Part shown: positions 43,298-54,072 of the stretch, in pieces | Position numbering within the stretch: the first letter of the stretch is position 1 | Layout: the number at the start of each line of letters is the position of its first letter | Source: Jidongwangia harbinensis | Lineage (GTDB): Bacteria > Actinomycetota > Actinomycetes > Mycobacteriales > Micromonosporaceae | Assembly: GCF_020216025.1 (NCBI RefSeq) | Contig: NZ_JAIWNC010000015.1 | Span: 1 to 64,000, forward strand | Length of the DNA stretch: 64,000 bases | Reading direction: 5' to 3' | Notes under the pieces: generated by a model | Told to the model about the DNA's origin: nothing | The model's input: the letters and a program-made list of their open reading frames with translations, nothing else | The model's database searches: none | Translations under genes and position numbers: made by a program

Positions 43298-45631
43298 ATG
43301 ACAGAGCAGAACACCGCTCTCGGCACCGAATCCAGGACCGCGACGATCGACAACGGTTCGTTCGGCACCCGGGAAATCACGTTCTCGACCGGACGGCTGG
43401 CCAAGCAGGCCGCCGGCTCGGTGATCGTCCAGCTCGGCGAGACCACCGTCCTCTCCGCGACCACGGCCAGCAAGCAGCCGAAGGAGCACTTCGACTTCTT
43501 CCCGCTGACCGTCGACGTGGAGGAGCGGATGTACGCCGTGGGCCGCATCCCCGGCTCGTTCTTCCGCCGCGAGGGCCGCCCCAGCGAGGACGCCATCCTC
43601 ACCTGCCGCCTGATCGACCGGCCGCTGCGCCCGTCGTTCACCAAGGGCCTGCGCAACGAGGTCCAGGTCGTCGAGACCATCCTCGCGCTCGACCCGCAGC
43701 ACCCGTACGACGTGGTCGCCATGAACGGCGCGTCGATGTCCACCAAGCTGTCCGGTCTGCCGTTCAGCGGCCCGGTCGGCTCGACCCGGGTGGCCCACAT
43801 CGAGGGTCAGTGGGTCAACTTCCCCACGCTGGAGGAGCTGGCCCGGGCCACCTTTGACATGATCGTCGCCGGCCGCACCCTGCCGGACGGCGAGGTCGCG
43901 ATCATGATGGTCGAGGCCGAGGCCACCCCGCACGCGCTGGGCCTGATCGCCGCCGGTGCGCCGAAGCCGACCGAGGAGGTCGTGGCCAGCGGGCTGGAGG
44001 CCGCCAAGTCGGCCATCCGTGAGCTGTGCCGCGCGCAGAGTGAACTCGCCGAGATCGCCGCCAAGCCGGTCGCCGACTTCCCGGTGTTCCTGGACTACCA
44101 GGACGACGTGTTCTCGGCGGTGTCCGAGGCGGTCCGCGAGGAGACCGCGGAGGCGCTGAAGATCGCCGGCAAGGCCGACCGCGAGGAGGCCCTGGACCGG
44201 ATCAAGGCCAAGGCGCATGAGACCGTCGCCCCGCAGTTCGAGGGCCGCGAGAAGGAGATCAGCGCCGCGTTCCGGTCGCTGACCAAGTCCGAGGTCCGCG
44301 CCCGCGTGCTGCGCGAGCAGGTCCGCATCGACGGCCGCGGCCCGCGCGACATCCGGCCGCTGAGCGCTCAGGTCGGCGTGCTGCCGCGGGTGCACGGCTC
44401 GGCGCTGTTCGAGCGTGGCGAGACGCAGATCCTCGGCGTCACCACGCTGAACATGCTGCGTCTGGAGCAGGCGCTGGACACGCTCGCGCCGGAGAAGTCC
44501 AAGCGCTACATGCACAACTACAACTTCCCGCCGTACTCGACCGGTGAGACCGGCCGGGTCGGCTCGCCGAAGCGCCGCGAGATCGGTCACGGCGCGCTGG
44601 CCGAGCGGGCCCTGGTGCCGGTGCTGCCGTCGCGCGAGGAGTTCCCGTACGCGATCCGCCAGGTCTCCGAGGCGCTGAGCTCGAACGGCTCGACGTCGAT
44701 GGGCTCGGTCTGCGCCTCGACCCTGTCGCTGCTGTCCGCCGGTGTGCCGCTGAAGGCCCCGGTCGCCGGCATCGCGATGGGCCTGATCTCGGACGAGGTC
44801 GACGGCAAGACCCAGTACGTCGCGCTCACCGACATCCTCGGTGCCGAGGACGCGTTCGGCGACATGGACTTCAAGGTCGCCGGCACGTCCGAGTTCGTCA
44901 CCGCGCTGCAGCTCGACACCAAGCTGGACGGCATCCCGTCGGACGTGCTGGCGTCCGCGCTGCAGCAGGCGCACGACGCCCGGGCGACCATCCTCGGCGT
45001 GATGCAGGAGGCGATCAACGCCCCGGCCGAGATGTCCGAGTACGCGCCGCGGGTCACCAGCGTCAAGATCCCGGTCGACAAGATCGGCATGGTGATCGGG
45101 CCGAAGGGCCAGACCATCAACGCGATCCAGGACGAGACCGGCGCCGACATCTCCATCGAGGACGACGGCACGATCTACGTGGGCGCGACCAACGGCCCGG
45201 CGGCCGAGGCGGCGGTCGAGCGGATCAACGCGATCGCCAACCCGACCATGCCGAAGTCCGGCGACAAGTTCCTCGGCACGGTGGTGAAGACGGCCGCGTT
45301 CGGCGCGTTCATTTCGCTGCTGCCCGGCCGCGACGGCCTGCTGCACATCTCCAAGGTGGGCGACGGCAAGCGGGTCGACAAGGTCGAGGACTTCCTCAAC
45401 GTCGGCGACAAGGTCGAGGTGCAGATCGCGGACATCGACGCCCGCGGCAAGATCTACCTCGACAAGGTCCGTCCGGAGGGTGCCGAGGCGCCCGAGGCGC
45501 CGGCCGGCGCGGCAGCCGAGGGCGGCCGTCCGCCGCGCGAGGACCGCGGACCGCGCGGTGAGGGCGGCGGCGAACCCCGCCGGCGCCGTCAGCGCTCCGG
45601 CGGCGGCGACCGCGGACCGCGCGAAAGCTGA
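43298..45631 (+). CDS. pnp: Polyribonucleotide nucleotidyltransferase (PNPase)
   Basis: A 777-residue 3'-5' phosphorolytic RNase and RNA polymerase. Two RNase PH domains carry [27 protein letters not shown] and the second-core catalytic segment [22 protein letters not shown]. The helical domain lies between. KH ([30 protein letters not shown]) and S1 ([30 protein letters not shown]) domains follow, with an Arg/Gly/Pro-rich disordered tail (about 735-777). ATG 43298 is chosen because the AAGGAG is 8-12 nt upstream and the extra 14 codons of the longer frame include the hairpin. Confidence 0.97.
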   Translation: MTEQNTALGTESRTATIDNGSFGTREITFSTGRLAKQAAGSVIVQLGETTVLSATTASKQPKEHFDFFPLTVDVEERMYAVGRIPGSFFRREGRPSEDAILTCRLIDRPLRPSFTKGLRNEVQVVETILALDPQHPYDVVAMNGASMSTKLSGLPFSGPVGSTRVAHIEGQWVNFPTLEELARATFDMIVAGRTLPDGEVAIMMVEAEATPHALGLIAAGAPKPTEEVVASGLEAAKSAIRELCRAQSELAEIAAKPVADFPVFLDYQDDVFSAVSEAVREETAEALKIAGKADREEALDRIKAKAHETVAPQFEGREKEISAAFRSLTKSEVRARVLREQVRIDGRGPRDIRPLSAQVGVLPRVHGSALFERGETQILGVTTLNMLRLEQALDTLAPEKSKRYMHNYNFPPYSTGETGRVGSPKRREIGHGALAERALVPVLPSREEFPYAIRQVSEALSSNGSTSMGSVCASTLSLLSAGVPLKAPVAGIAMGLISDEVDGKTQYVALTDILGAEDAFGDMDFKVAGTSEFVTALQLDTKLDGIPSDVLASALQQAHDARATILGVMQEAINAPAEMSEYAPRVTSVKIPVDKIGMVIGPKGQTINAIQDETGADISIEDDGTIYVGATNGPAAEAAVERINAIANPTMPKSGDKFLGTVVKTAAFGAFISLLPGRDGLLHISKVGDGKRVDKVEDFLNVGDKVEVQIADIDARGKIYLDKVRPEGAEAPEAPAGAAAEGGRPPREDRGPRGEGGGEPRRRRQRSGGGDRGPRES

Positions 45632-45632
45632 G

Positions 45633-47002
45633 ATGACAGTTGGGCAACGCGGGCCGGCCGGGAGGCCGGCCCGCACCTCCACCCCGTCCGACCGCCCCAC
45701 CGCCGCCCTGAACCGGATGAAAACGACTAACCTGCAGGACGGCGTACGCCGTACCGTGCTCCCCAGCGGCCTGCGGATCGTCACCGAGAGCATCCAGACC
45801 ACCCGCAGCGCCTCGATCGGCGTCTGGGTGAACGTAGGCTCCCGGGACGAGACCCCGGCTCTCTCCGGCGCCTCGCACTTCCTCGAGCACCTGCTGTTCA
45901 AGGGCACCCGGAAGCGCACCGCGCTGGACATCTCCGCCGAGATCGAGGCGGTCGGCGGCGAGACGAACGCCTTCACCACGAAGGAATACACCTGCTACTA
46001 CGCGCGGGTGCTGGACGCCGACCTGCCGCTCGCCGTGGATGTGCTCTGCGACGCGGTGGCCGACTCGGTGCTCGCACCGCCCGACGTGGAGACCGAACGT
46101 GGCGTGATCCTGGAGGAGATCGCCATGCACGACGACGAGCCCGGTGACGAGGTCCATGACCTGTTCACCGAGGTCATCTTCGGCGACCACCCGCTCGGCC
46201 GGCTGATCTCGGGCACCGAGGCGACCATCGCCCCGATGACCCGGACCCAGATCAACCGGTTCTACCGGCGCCGCTACGTGCCGCCGCGCATCGTCATCGC
46301 CGCGGCCGGCAACCTGGACCACGGCACGGTCGTCCGGCTCATCCGCAAGGCGATCGCCGGCACCGCGCTGGACACCGAACCCGCCGCGCCCGAGGCGCAC
46401 CGCCCCGCGGACCGCCGGGTCCGCACGCTGCCCGCGCAGACCGTGGTGCGCAGCCGCGACACCGAACAGGCGCACATCGTGCTCGGCGCCACCGGCATCG
46501 GCCGGCTGGACGACCGCCGGTTCGCGCTGGGCGTGCTGAACAACGTGCTCGGTGGCGGCATGTCCAGCCGGTTGTTCCAGGAGATCCGGGAGAAGCGCGG
46601 GCTGGCGTACTCGGTCTACTCCTACGGCAGCCAGTACGCCGACGCCGGCCTGTTCGGCGTCTACGCCGGCTGCGCGCCCGGCAAGGTGGACGAGGTGCTG
46701 GATCTGGCCCGGGCGGAACTCGGCAAGATCGCGAAGTCCGGGGTCACCGCCGAGGAGGTGGCGCGCGGCAAGGGCATGGTGAAGGGCTCGTACGTGCTGG
46801 GCCTGGAGGACACCGGCTCGCGGATGAGCCGGCTGGCCAAGAGCGAGATGCTGTACGGCGACCTGATGACCGTGGACGGCCTGCTCGCCGAGGTCGACGC
46901 GGTGACGCTGGACGACGTCAACGCGCTCGCCCACGACCTGCTGTCCCAGCCGATGTCCCTGGCCGTGGTCGGCCCGTTCGACTCCTCGGCGTTTACTGGT
47001 CG

Positions 47003-47006
<4 letters not shown>
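45633..47006 (+). CDS. M16-family zinc metalloprotease
   Basis: A 457-residue pitrilysin-type peptidase. The inverted zinc motif is HFLEH (H82, E85, H86), with the third ligand Glu in a downstream helix around TERGVILEEIAMHDDEP. A C-terminal inactive-fold half carries LGGGMSSRLFQEIREKRGLAYSVYSYGSQYADAGLF, typical for the family. The ATG follows the pnp stop by 1 nt, the usual pnp-M16 arrangement, and its stop overlaps the next gene. The substrate is unknown. Confidence 0.94.
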
Positions 47007-48743
<1,737 letters not shown>

Positions 48744-48772
48744 CCGCCCCGTTCGAGTCCCGGCCGGCCCGT

Positions 48773-49342
48773 TCAGTCGGTCGGGGGGCTCAGGTCGACG
48801 TGCAGGCGGAACTGGGGGACCAGCATGTCGTCCACGTCGAGCGCGCGCCCGGCCCCGTCCGGCTCCCACCCGGTCGAGGTGAGGAACTTCTTCATCGCCT
48901 CGTCCGCGTCGTACGCCCAGGCCACCGCGCGCTGGAAGCCGTCCTCCCGCCACAGGTCCACGGTGGCCGCCAGCAGCCGGCTGCCGTGCCCGCGCCGGCT
49001 CCAGCGCGGCTCCACCAGCAGATCGGTCACCGCCGCGACCTCGTCGCCCAGCGCCGGTTCCTCCGGGGCGAGAGCCTGCTCGTCGGCCGGGCCGCCGGCC
49101 GCGAACCCGACCGTGGTGGTGGCGGACTCGCCCTGTTCCACGGCGATCAGCACGCGGTGCCGCGGGGACGGCGGCGCGGTGATCGCCTCGGTCCAGCCCC
49201 GGGCCAGGTACGCCTCGTCCAGGTTGGCGAGCACGTGCGCGGGGAACATCCGCCGGTACGCCGTACGCCAGGTGAGAAGTTGGATGCGGGCGATCTCGCC
49301 GGCGTCCTCGGGACGGGCGGGACGGACGTAGCCGAGTGCCAT
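48773..49342 (-). CDS. GNAT-family N-acetyltransferase
   Basis: A 189-residue acetyltransferase-fold protein. The domain starts at the ATG (GYVRPARPEDAGEIARIQLLTWRTAYRRMFP), and the acetyl-CoA loop is EPRWSRRGHGSRLLAATVDLW (about 111-131). The C-terminal strand has FQRAVAWAYDADEAMKKFLTSTGWEPDG. ATG 49342 is chosen as the natural domain start. It lies downstream of a second GNAT gene on the same strand with 10 nt between. Substrates are unknown. Confidence 0.88.
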   Translation of the reverse strand: MALGYVRPARPEDAGEIARIQLLTWRTAYRRMFPAHVLANLDEAYLARGWTEAITAPPSPRHRVLIAVEQGESATTTVGFAAGGPADEQALAPEEPALGDEVAAVTDLLVEPRWSRRGHGSRLLAATVDLWREDGFQRAVAWAYDADEAMKKFLTSTGWEPDGAGRALDVDDMLVPQFRLHVDLSPPTD

Positions 49343-49352
49343 GGTGGGCAGC

Positions 49353-49874
49353 CTACAGACGTACCGCGTAGCGGATCTCGGGCAGTTCCACGGTGGTGCC
49401 GCGCGGGGTGTACGTGTCCCGCACCCCGTCCGGACGGAGCCCGGCGCGTTCGTAGAACCGGCGCGCCCGCGAGTTGCCCTCGAGCACCCAGAGCCGCATC
49501 TCCCGGAACCCGGCCGCGCCGAGGTCGGTCCGGGCCCGGCCGAGCAGGTCCCGTCCGGTCCCGGCACCCCACCGTCCGGGGTCGACGTACACGGCGTAGA
49601 GCTCGCCCGCCGCCGGCTCGTCCGGTTCGCCGTGCTCCGCCCGGTACGGGCCGTACGCGGCGAACCCGATGATCACGCCCTCGTCGTCGGCCACCACAGT
49701 GCGCACGCCGGGGACCGGGGACCGTCGCCGGCGGCGCTCGGCGAACACGGCCGGATCCAGCCGGTCGAGGTGCTCGGCGGGCACGAGTCCGGCGTACGCC
49801 ACCTGCCAGGTCCGCACGTGCACCGCGGCCACCGCGTCGATGTCCGCGTCCCGGAGCGGGCGGATCGCCACCAT
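49353..49874 (-). CDS. GNAT-family N-acetyltransferase
   Basis: A 173-residue acetyltransferase with the pattern VAIRPLRDADIDAVAAVHVRTWQVAYAGLVP at the start, acetyl-CoA loop DPGRWGAGTGRDLLGRARTDL (about 98-118) and WVLEGNSRARRFYERAGLRPDG at the end. ATG 49874 is preferred to an upstream in-frame start (49922), which would overlap the divergent YcaQ-like gene. The two tandem GNAT genes are similar in length and layout and may be an old duplication. Confidence 0.88.
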   Translation of the reverse strand: MVAIRPLRDADIDAVAAVHVRTWQVAYAGLVPAEHLDRLDPAVFAERRRRRSPVPGVRTVVADDEGVIIGFAAYGPYRAEHGEPDEPAAGELYAVYVDPGRWGAGTGRDLLGRARTDLGAAGFREMRLWVLEGNSRARRFYERAGLRPDGVRDTYTPRGTTVELPEIRYAVRL

Positions 49875-49915
49875 GGCGCCGATTCTGTCGTACCCCTGGT
49901 TTAGCGTGCTCGGCG

Positions 49916-51148
49916 ATGGCACTCCCAGACTCGCTCTCCGTGTCGCAGGCCCGCCGCATCACGCTGGCCGCGCAGGGCTTCACCGACCCCGCGCCCGGCG
50001 GTGCGACCGACCTGCGGCACCTGCGCCGGGTGCTGCGCCGCCTGCACCTGATCCAGATGGACTCGGTGAATGTGCTGCAGCGCGCGCACTTCATGCCGCT
50101 GTACAGCCGCCTCGGCCCCTATCCGGCCGCGCTGCTGGAGCGGGCGGCCTATCGGCGGCCCCGGGAACTGTTCGAGTTCTGGGGCCACGAGGCGTCGCTG
50201 ATCACCGTCGACCTGCAGCCGCTGTTCCGCTGGCGGATGTCGAACGCGAAGGATTTCGCCTGGGGCAACATGCGGCGGATCGCCACCGAGCAGCCCGACC
50301 TGGTGGCCTGGGTGCTCGACGAGGTGCGCCGGCGGGGCCCGATCACCGCGGCGGACATCGAGCACGACGCGCCCCGCAGCAAGGACCACTGGGGATGGAA
50401 CTGGTCGGTGGTCAAGCAGGCCCTGGAGTGGCTGTTCTACAGCGGTCAGGTCACCGCGGCGGACCGCACCACGTCCTTCGCCCGACGGTACGACCTGCCC
50501 GAGCGGGTGCTGCCGCCGGCCGTGCTGGACGCGCCCACTCCGGCGTTCCCGGATGCGGTCCGGGCCCTGGTCGAGCTGTCCGCGCGGGCGCTGGGGGTGG
50601 CCGCCGAGGGTGAGCTGCGCGACTACTTCCGGCTGCCGGTGGCCGGGTTCAAGCAGGCCGTGGCGGAACTGGTGGAGGACGGGGTGCTGCGGCCGGTGGC
50701 GGTGCAGGGCTGGAAGCAGCCGGCCTATCTGCATCATCAGGCCCGGCTGCCGCGGTGGGTGCGGGCGGCCACCCTGGTCAGCCCGTTCGATCCGCTGATC
50801 TGGGAGCGGGCGCGCACCGAGCGGCTGTTCGACATGACCTATCGGATCGAGATCTACGTGCCCGCGCCGCAGCGGCTCTACGGCTACTACGTGCTGCCGT
50901 TCCTGCTGGGAGAGCGGTTCGCCGCCCGGGTGGACCTCAAGGCGGACCGCAAGGCGGGGGTGCTGCAGATCCCGGCGGCCTGGATCGAGCCGGGCGCGGA
51001 CGAGTCGGAGACCGCCGGTGCGCTCGCCGCCGAGTTGCGCCGGTTGTCCGGTTGGCTCGGCCTGGACCGGATCGCCGCACCCGAGCGGGGCGACCTGGCC
51101 CGCCCGCTCGCGGCCGCCCTGGCCGCCGGATCGGCGGCCATCCCGTGA
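49916..51148 (+). CDS. YcaQ-like DNA glycosylase/winged-helix protein
   Basis: A 410-residue HTH_42-family protein with tandem winged-helix domains. The N-terminus SVSQARRITLAAQGF and the motif IQMDSVNVLQRAHFMPLYSRLG match the family; QxD in IQMDSV is the motif reported for the E. coli YcaQ (AlkX) interstrand-crosslink glycosylase, in contrast to QxQ of AlkZ. The segment FDPLIWERARTERLFDMTYRIEIYVPAPQRLYGYYVLPFLLGERFAARVDLKADRK is conserved in the family. It probably removes bulky or crosslinking alkylated bases. Its 3' end runs into a 33-bp minisatellite. Confidence 0.85.
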   Translation: MALPDSLSVSQARRITLAAQGFTDPAPGGATDLRHLRRVLRRLHLIQMDSVNVLQRAHFMPLYSRLGPYPAALLERAAYRRPRELFEFWGHEASLITVDLQPLFRWRMSNAKDFAWGNMRRIATEQPDLVAWVLDEVRRRGPITAADIEHDAPRSKDHWGWNWSVVKQALEWLFYSGQVTAADRTTSFARRYDLPERVLPPAVLDAPTPAFPDAVRALVELSARALGVAAEGELRDYFRLPVAGFKQAVAELVEDGVLRPVAVQGWKQPAYLHHQARLPRWVRAATLVSPFDPLIWERARTERLFDMTYRIEIYVPAPQRLYGYYVLPFLLGERFAARVDLKADRKAGVLQIPAAWIEPGADESETAGALAAELRRLSGWLGLDRIAAPERGDLARPLAAALAAGSAAIP

Positions 51149-51251
51149 GTGCCGCGCACCGGATCGGCGGGCGTCTGGTGAGTGGCGCGCACCGGATCGG
51201 CGGCCGTCCCGTGAGGCCGCGCACCGGATCGGCCGGTGTACCGTGACGGCC
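51128..51251. repeat. 32/33-bp tandem repeat, about 3.7 copies
   Basis: Units at 51128-51160, 51161-51193, 51194-51225 and a partial 51226-51251, each starting GGATCGGC. The first unit encodes the last six codons of the YcaQ-like gene; the last ends at the next gene's ATG. The third unit has lost 1 bp, so frame is not kept. Confidence 0.88.
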
Positions 51252-51755
51252 ATGACCGAGACCGCCCAGCAGGAGTGGCCCGGACACCCGCCGTACCCGC
51301 CGCCCACGCCGGACCGGTTCACCAGGTTTGTCCACCGGGTCTGGTACGGCTCGCCGGTCTGGGCCGCGCCCACCGCACTGCTGGTCTGCATGGGCGGCGC
51401 GATCGGCTACACGATGGCCAGCCACCCCACCGAGGCCGGCGCCGGCGACCCACCGACCTGCCTGCTCAAATACACCACCGGGTTCGTCTGCCCGGGGTGC
51501 GGCGGCACCCGCGCCGCGTGGTACCTGCTGCACGGCGACCTGCCCGCCGCCGCGCGCCACCACGCGCTGTTCGTGTTCGCGGTGCCGTTCCTCCTCTACC
51601 TCTACGTGGCCTGGGCCGGCGAGCGCATGTTCGGCCGCCGGTTGCCGCAGCTGAACCTCTCCCCGAAGGTGATCGGCGCGTTCATCGCCGCCTGGGGTGT
51701 GTGGAGCGTGCTGCGCAACCTGCCCTGGGCGCCGTTCACCTCGTTCTACGTGTGA
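51252..51755 (+). CDS. DUF2752 membrane protein
   Basis: A 167-residue protein with three or four hydrophobic helices. The DUF2752 signature is the GFVCPGCGGTRAAWYLLHGDLPAAARHHALFV segment, with a CPGCG pair that may bind metal or form a disulfide. A Pro-rich 25-residue N-terminus precedes the first helix. Function unknown. ATG 51252 immediately follows a minisatellite; there is no clear Shine-Dalgarno. Confidence 0.85.
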   Translation: MTETAQQEWPGHPPYPPPTPDRFTRFVHRVWYGSPVWAAPTALLVCMGGAIGYTMASHPTEAGAGDPPTCLLKYTTGFVCPGCGGTRAAWYLLHGDLPAAARHHALFVFAVPFLLYLYVAWAGERMFGRRLPQLNLSPKVIGAFIAAWGVWSVLRNLPWAPFTSFYV

Positions 51756-51817
51756 GGCCGTGTGCGGCCGTGTGAAGTCGTGGAAAGCCGCGGGAAGTCT
51801 GTGAAGTGGGGAAGCGC

Positions 51818-52618
51818 ATGACCGTCGACACCCAGTACGAACAGTTGCTGCGCCGGGTGCTGGAGACCGGCACACCGAAGGAGGACCGCACCGGCACCGG
51901 TACGGCCAGCCTCTTCGGCGAGCGGCTGCGCTACGACCTGTCGGAGTCGTTTCCGCTGGTCACCACGAAGCGGGTGCACTTCAAGTCGGTCGCGGTCGAG
52001 CTGCTGTGGTTCCTGCGCGGCGACAGCAACACCGCCTGGCTGCGGGAGCAGGGCGTGACGATCTGGGACGAGTGGGCGGACCCGGACGGAAACCTGGGCC
52101 CGGTGTACGGCCACCAGTGGCGCGCCTGGCCCACGCCGGACGGCGGCACCGTCGACCAGATCGCCAAGGTGCTCGACACGTTGCGCACCAACCCGGACTC
52201 GCGGCGCATGGTGGTCTCCGCCTGGAACGTGGCCGACCTGCCCAAGATGGCGCTGGAGCCGTGCCACGCGCTGTTCCAGTTCTACGTGGCCGACGGGCGC
52301 CTGTCCTGCCAGCTGTACCAGCGCAGCGCCGACCTGTTCCTCGGCGTGCCGTTCAACATCGCGAGTTACGCGCTGCTGACCCGGATGGTGGCCGCCCAGG
52401 TCGGGCTGCTTCCGGGCGATCTCATCTGGGTGGGCGGGGACTGCCACATCTATGCCAACCACGTCGAGCAGGTCCGCGAGCAGCTGTCCCGCCCGGCGTA
52501 CCCGTTCCCGCGCCTGGAGCTGGCCCCGGCGCCCTCGCTGTTCGACTACACGTTCGACCACTTCACGGTCGTGGACTACCAGCACCACCCGGCGCTGCGC
52601 GCCCCCGTGGCGGTATGA
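51818..52618 (+). CDS. thyA: Thymidylate synthase (ThyA)
   Basis: A 266-residue folate-dependent enzyme that makes dTMP from dUMP. The nucleophile is C149 in [12 protein letters not shown], with [10 protein letters not shown] near the start, the [20 protein letters not shown] loop and the C-terminal [13 protein letters not shown] tail that closes on folate. ATG 51818 is preceded by GTGGGGAAG. The stop overlaps the DHFR gene by 4 nt, the functional pair thyA-folA. Confidence 0.97.
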   Translation: MTVDTQYEQLLRRVLETGTPKEDRTGTGTASLFGERLRYDLSESFPLVTTKRVHFKSVAVELLWFLRGDSNTAWLREQGVTIWDEWADPDGNLGPVYGHQWRAWPTPDGGTVDQIAKVLDTLRTNPDSRRMVVSAWNVADLPKMALEPCHALFQFYVADGRLSCQLYQRSADLFLGVPFNIASYALLTRMVAAQVGLLPGDLIWVGGDCHIYANHVEQVREQLSRPAYPFPRLELAPAPSLFDYTFDHFTVVDYQHHPALRAPVAV

Positions 52619-53109
52619 CGGTCCGGCTGATCTGGGCCGAGGCCCACGACCGGGTCATCGGGGCGGCCGGCACCATCCCCTGGCACCTGCCGGAGGACAT
52701 GCGGCACTTCAAGGACCGCACCATGGGCGCGACCGTGGTGATGGGCCGGGGCACCTGGGACTCGCTGCCGGCCGGCGTGCGGCCGCTGCCGGGACGGCGC
52801 AACGTGGTGCTCACCCGCCGGAGGGAATGGTCGGCGCCGGGCGCGGAACCGGCCGGCTCGGTGTCCGAGGTGCTGGCCGGTCACGACGACGTCTGGGTGA
52901 TCGGCGGCGCGGAGGTCTACGCGGCCTTCCTGCCGCACGCCGGTCACGTGGTCCGCACGCTGGTCGAACTCGATGTACCGGGCGACGCCCGGGCGCCCGA
53001 GCTGGGTGCCGGGTGGCGGGAGCTGACCGGGGCACCGCCGGGTTGGCAGACCTCCCGGACCGGCCTGCGGTACCGCATCGGTGAGTACGTCCGTACCCCG
53101 GGTGGCTGA
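52615..53109 (+). CDS. folA: Dihydrofolate reductase
   Basis: A 164-residue NADPH-dependent enzyme regenerating tetrahydrofolate consumed by ThyA. Conserved residues include the [21 protein letters not shown] loop, [12 protein letters not shown] and the [16 protein letters not shown] glycine motif. The ATG overlaps the thyA stop by 4 nt. A 47-nt gap leads to dapA. Confidence 0.96.
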   Translation: MTVRLIWAEAHDRVIGAAGTIPWHLPEDMRHFKDRTMGATVVMGRGTWDSLPAGVRPLPGRRNVVLTRRREWSAPGAEPAGSVSEVLAGHDDVWVIGGAEVYAAFLPHAGHVVRTLVELDVPGDARAPELGAGWRELTGAPPGWQTSRTGLRYRIGEYVRTPGG

Positions 53110-53156
53110 CCGGCGCGCGGTGCTGCCGGTCCCGGCCGTCCGATAAGTTGTTGGGT

Positions 53157-54062
53157 ATGACGCAGGACCCGCGGCCCTTCGGACGGCTGCTGACGGCCAT
53201 GGTGACCCCGTTCGCTCCGGACGGCTCGCTCGATGTCGACGGCGCCCAGAAGCTGGCCGCACACCTGGTCGACCACCAGCGCAACGACGCACTCGTGATC
53301 AGTGGCACCGGCGGCGAGTCGCCGACCACCACGGACGCGGAGAAGGAGACGCTGATCCGCGCGGTGGTCGAGGCGGTCGGCGACCGGGCCCGGATCGTCG
53401 CCGGCGTGGGCACGAACAACACCGCGCACACCGTCGAGCTGGCCCGGAGCGCGGAGAAGGCGGGCGCGCACGGCCTGCTGGTCGTGACCCCTTACTACAA
53501 CAAGCCGCCGCAGTCGGGCCTGATCCGGCATTTCACGACCGTTGCGGACGCCACCGGCCTGCCGGTCATGCTGTATGACATTCCGCACCGGTCCGGGGTG
53601 CCGATCGCCACCGAGACGCTGCTGCGGCTCGCCGAGCACCCGGCGATCGTCGCGGTCAAGGACGCCAAGGGCGATCTGGCCGGCTCCGCGCGGGTGATGG
53701 CGCAGAGCAACCTCGCGTACTACTCCGGCGAGGACGCCGCCACGCTGCCCTGGCTGTCCATCGGGGCGGTCGGCGTGGTGGGCACGTCCACGCACCTGAT
53801 CGGGGCACCGACCCAGGACATGATCTCCGCGTACGAGCGCGGCGAGACCGCCACCGCTCTGGCGCTGCACCGGCAGCTGCTTCCGCTGTTCACCGGAATC
53901 TTCCGGACCCAGGGGACCATCCTGGTCAAGGCGGGGCTGACGCTGCTGGGACTCCCCGCCGGGCCGGTGCGGTCGCCGCTGGTGGACGCGACCGAGGCCG
54001 AGACGAACCAACTGATCGAGGACGCCGCTGCGGCGGGTCTGTCCCTCGGCGCACACGATTAG
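53157..54062 (+). CDS. dapA: 4-hydroxy-tetrahydrodipicolinate synthase
   Basis: A 301-residue aldolase-fold enzyme for the first committed step of the diaminopimelate/lysine pathway. The Schiff-base Lys is K168 in IVAVKDAKGDL. The motifs GTGGESPTTT, TPYYNKPPQSG and MLYDIPHRSG (catalytic Tyr) are in place. ATG 53157 fits the family length; an upstream start at 53148 is less likely. It is followed 10 nt later by rnj. Confidence 0.96.
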   Translation: MTQDPRPFGRLLTAMVTPFAPDGSLDVDGAQKLAAHLVDHQRNDALVISGTGGESPTTTDAEKETLIRAVVEAVGDRARIVAGVGTNNTAHTVELARSAEKAGAHGLLVVTPYYNKPPQSGLIRHFTTVADATGLPVMLYDIPHRSGVPIATETLLRLAEHPAIVAVKDAKGDLAGSARVMAQSNLAYYSGEDAATLPWLSIGAVGVVGTSTHLIGAPTQDMISAYERGETATALALHRQLLPLFTGIFRTQGTILVKAGLTLLGLPAGPVRSPLVDATEAETNQLIEDAAAAGLSLGAHD

Positions 54063-54072
54063 AAAGACAGGA

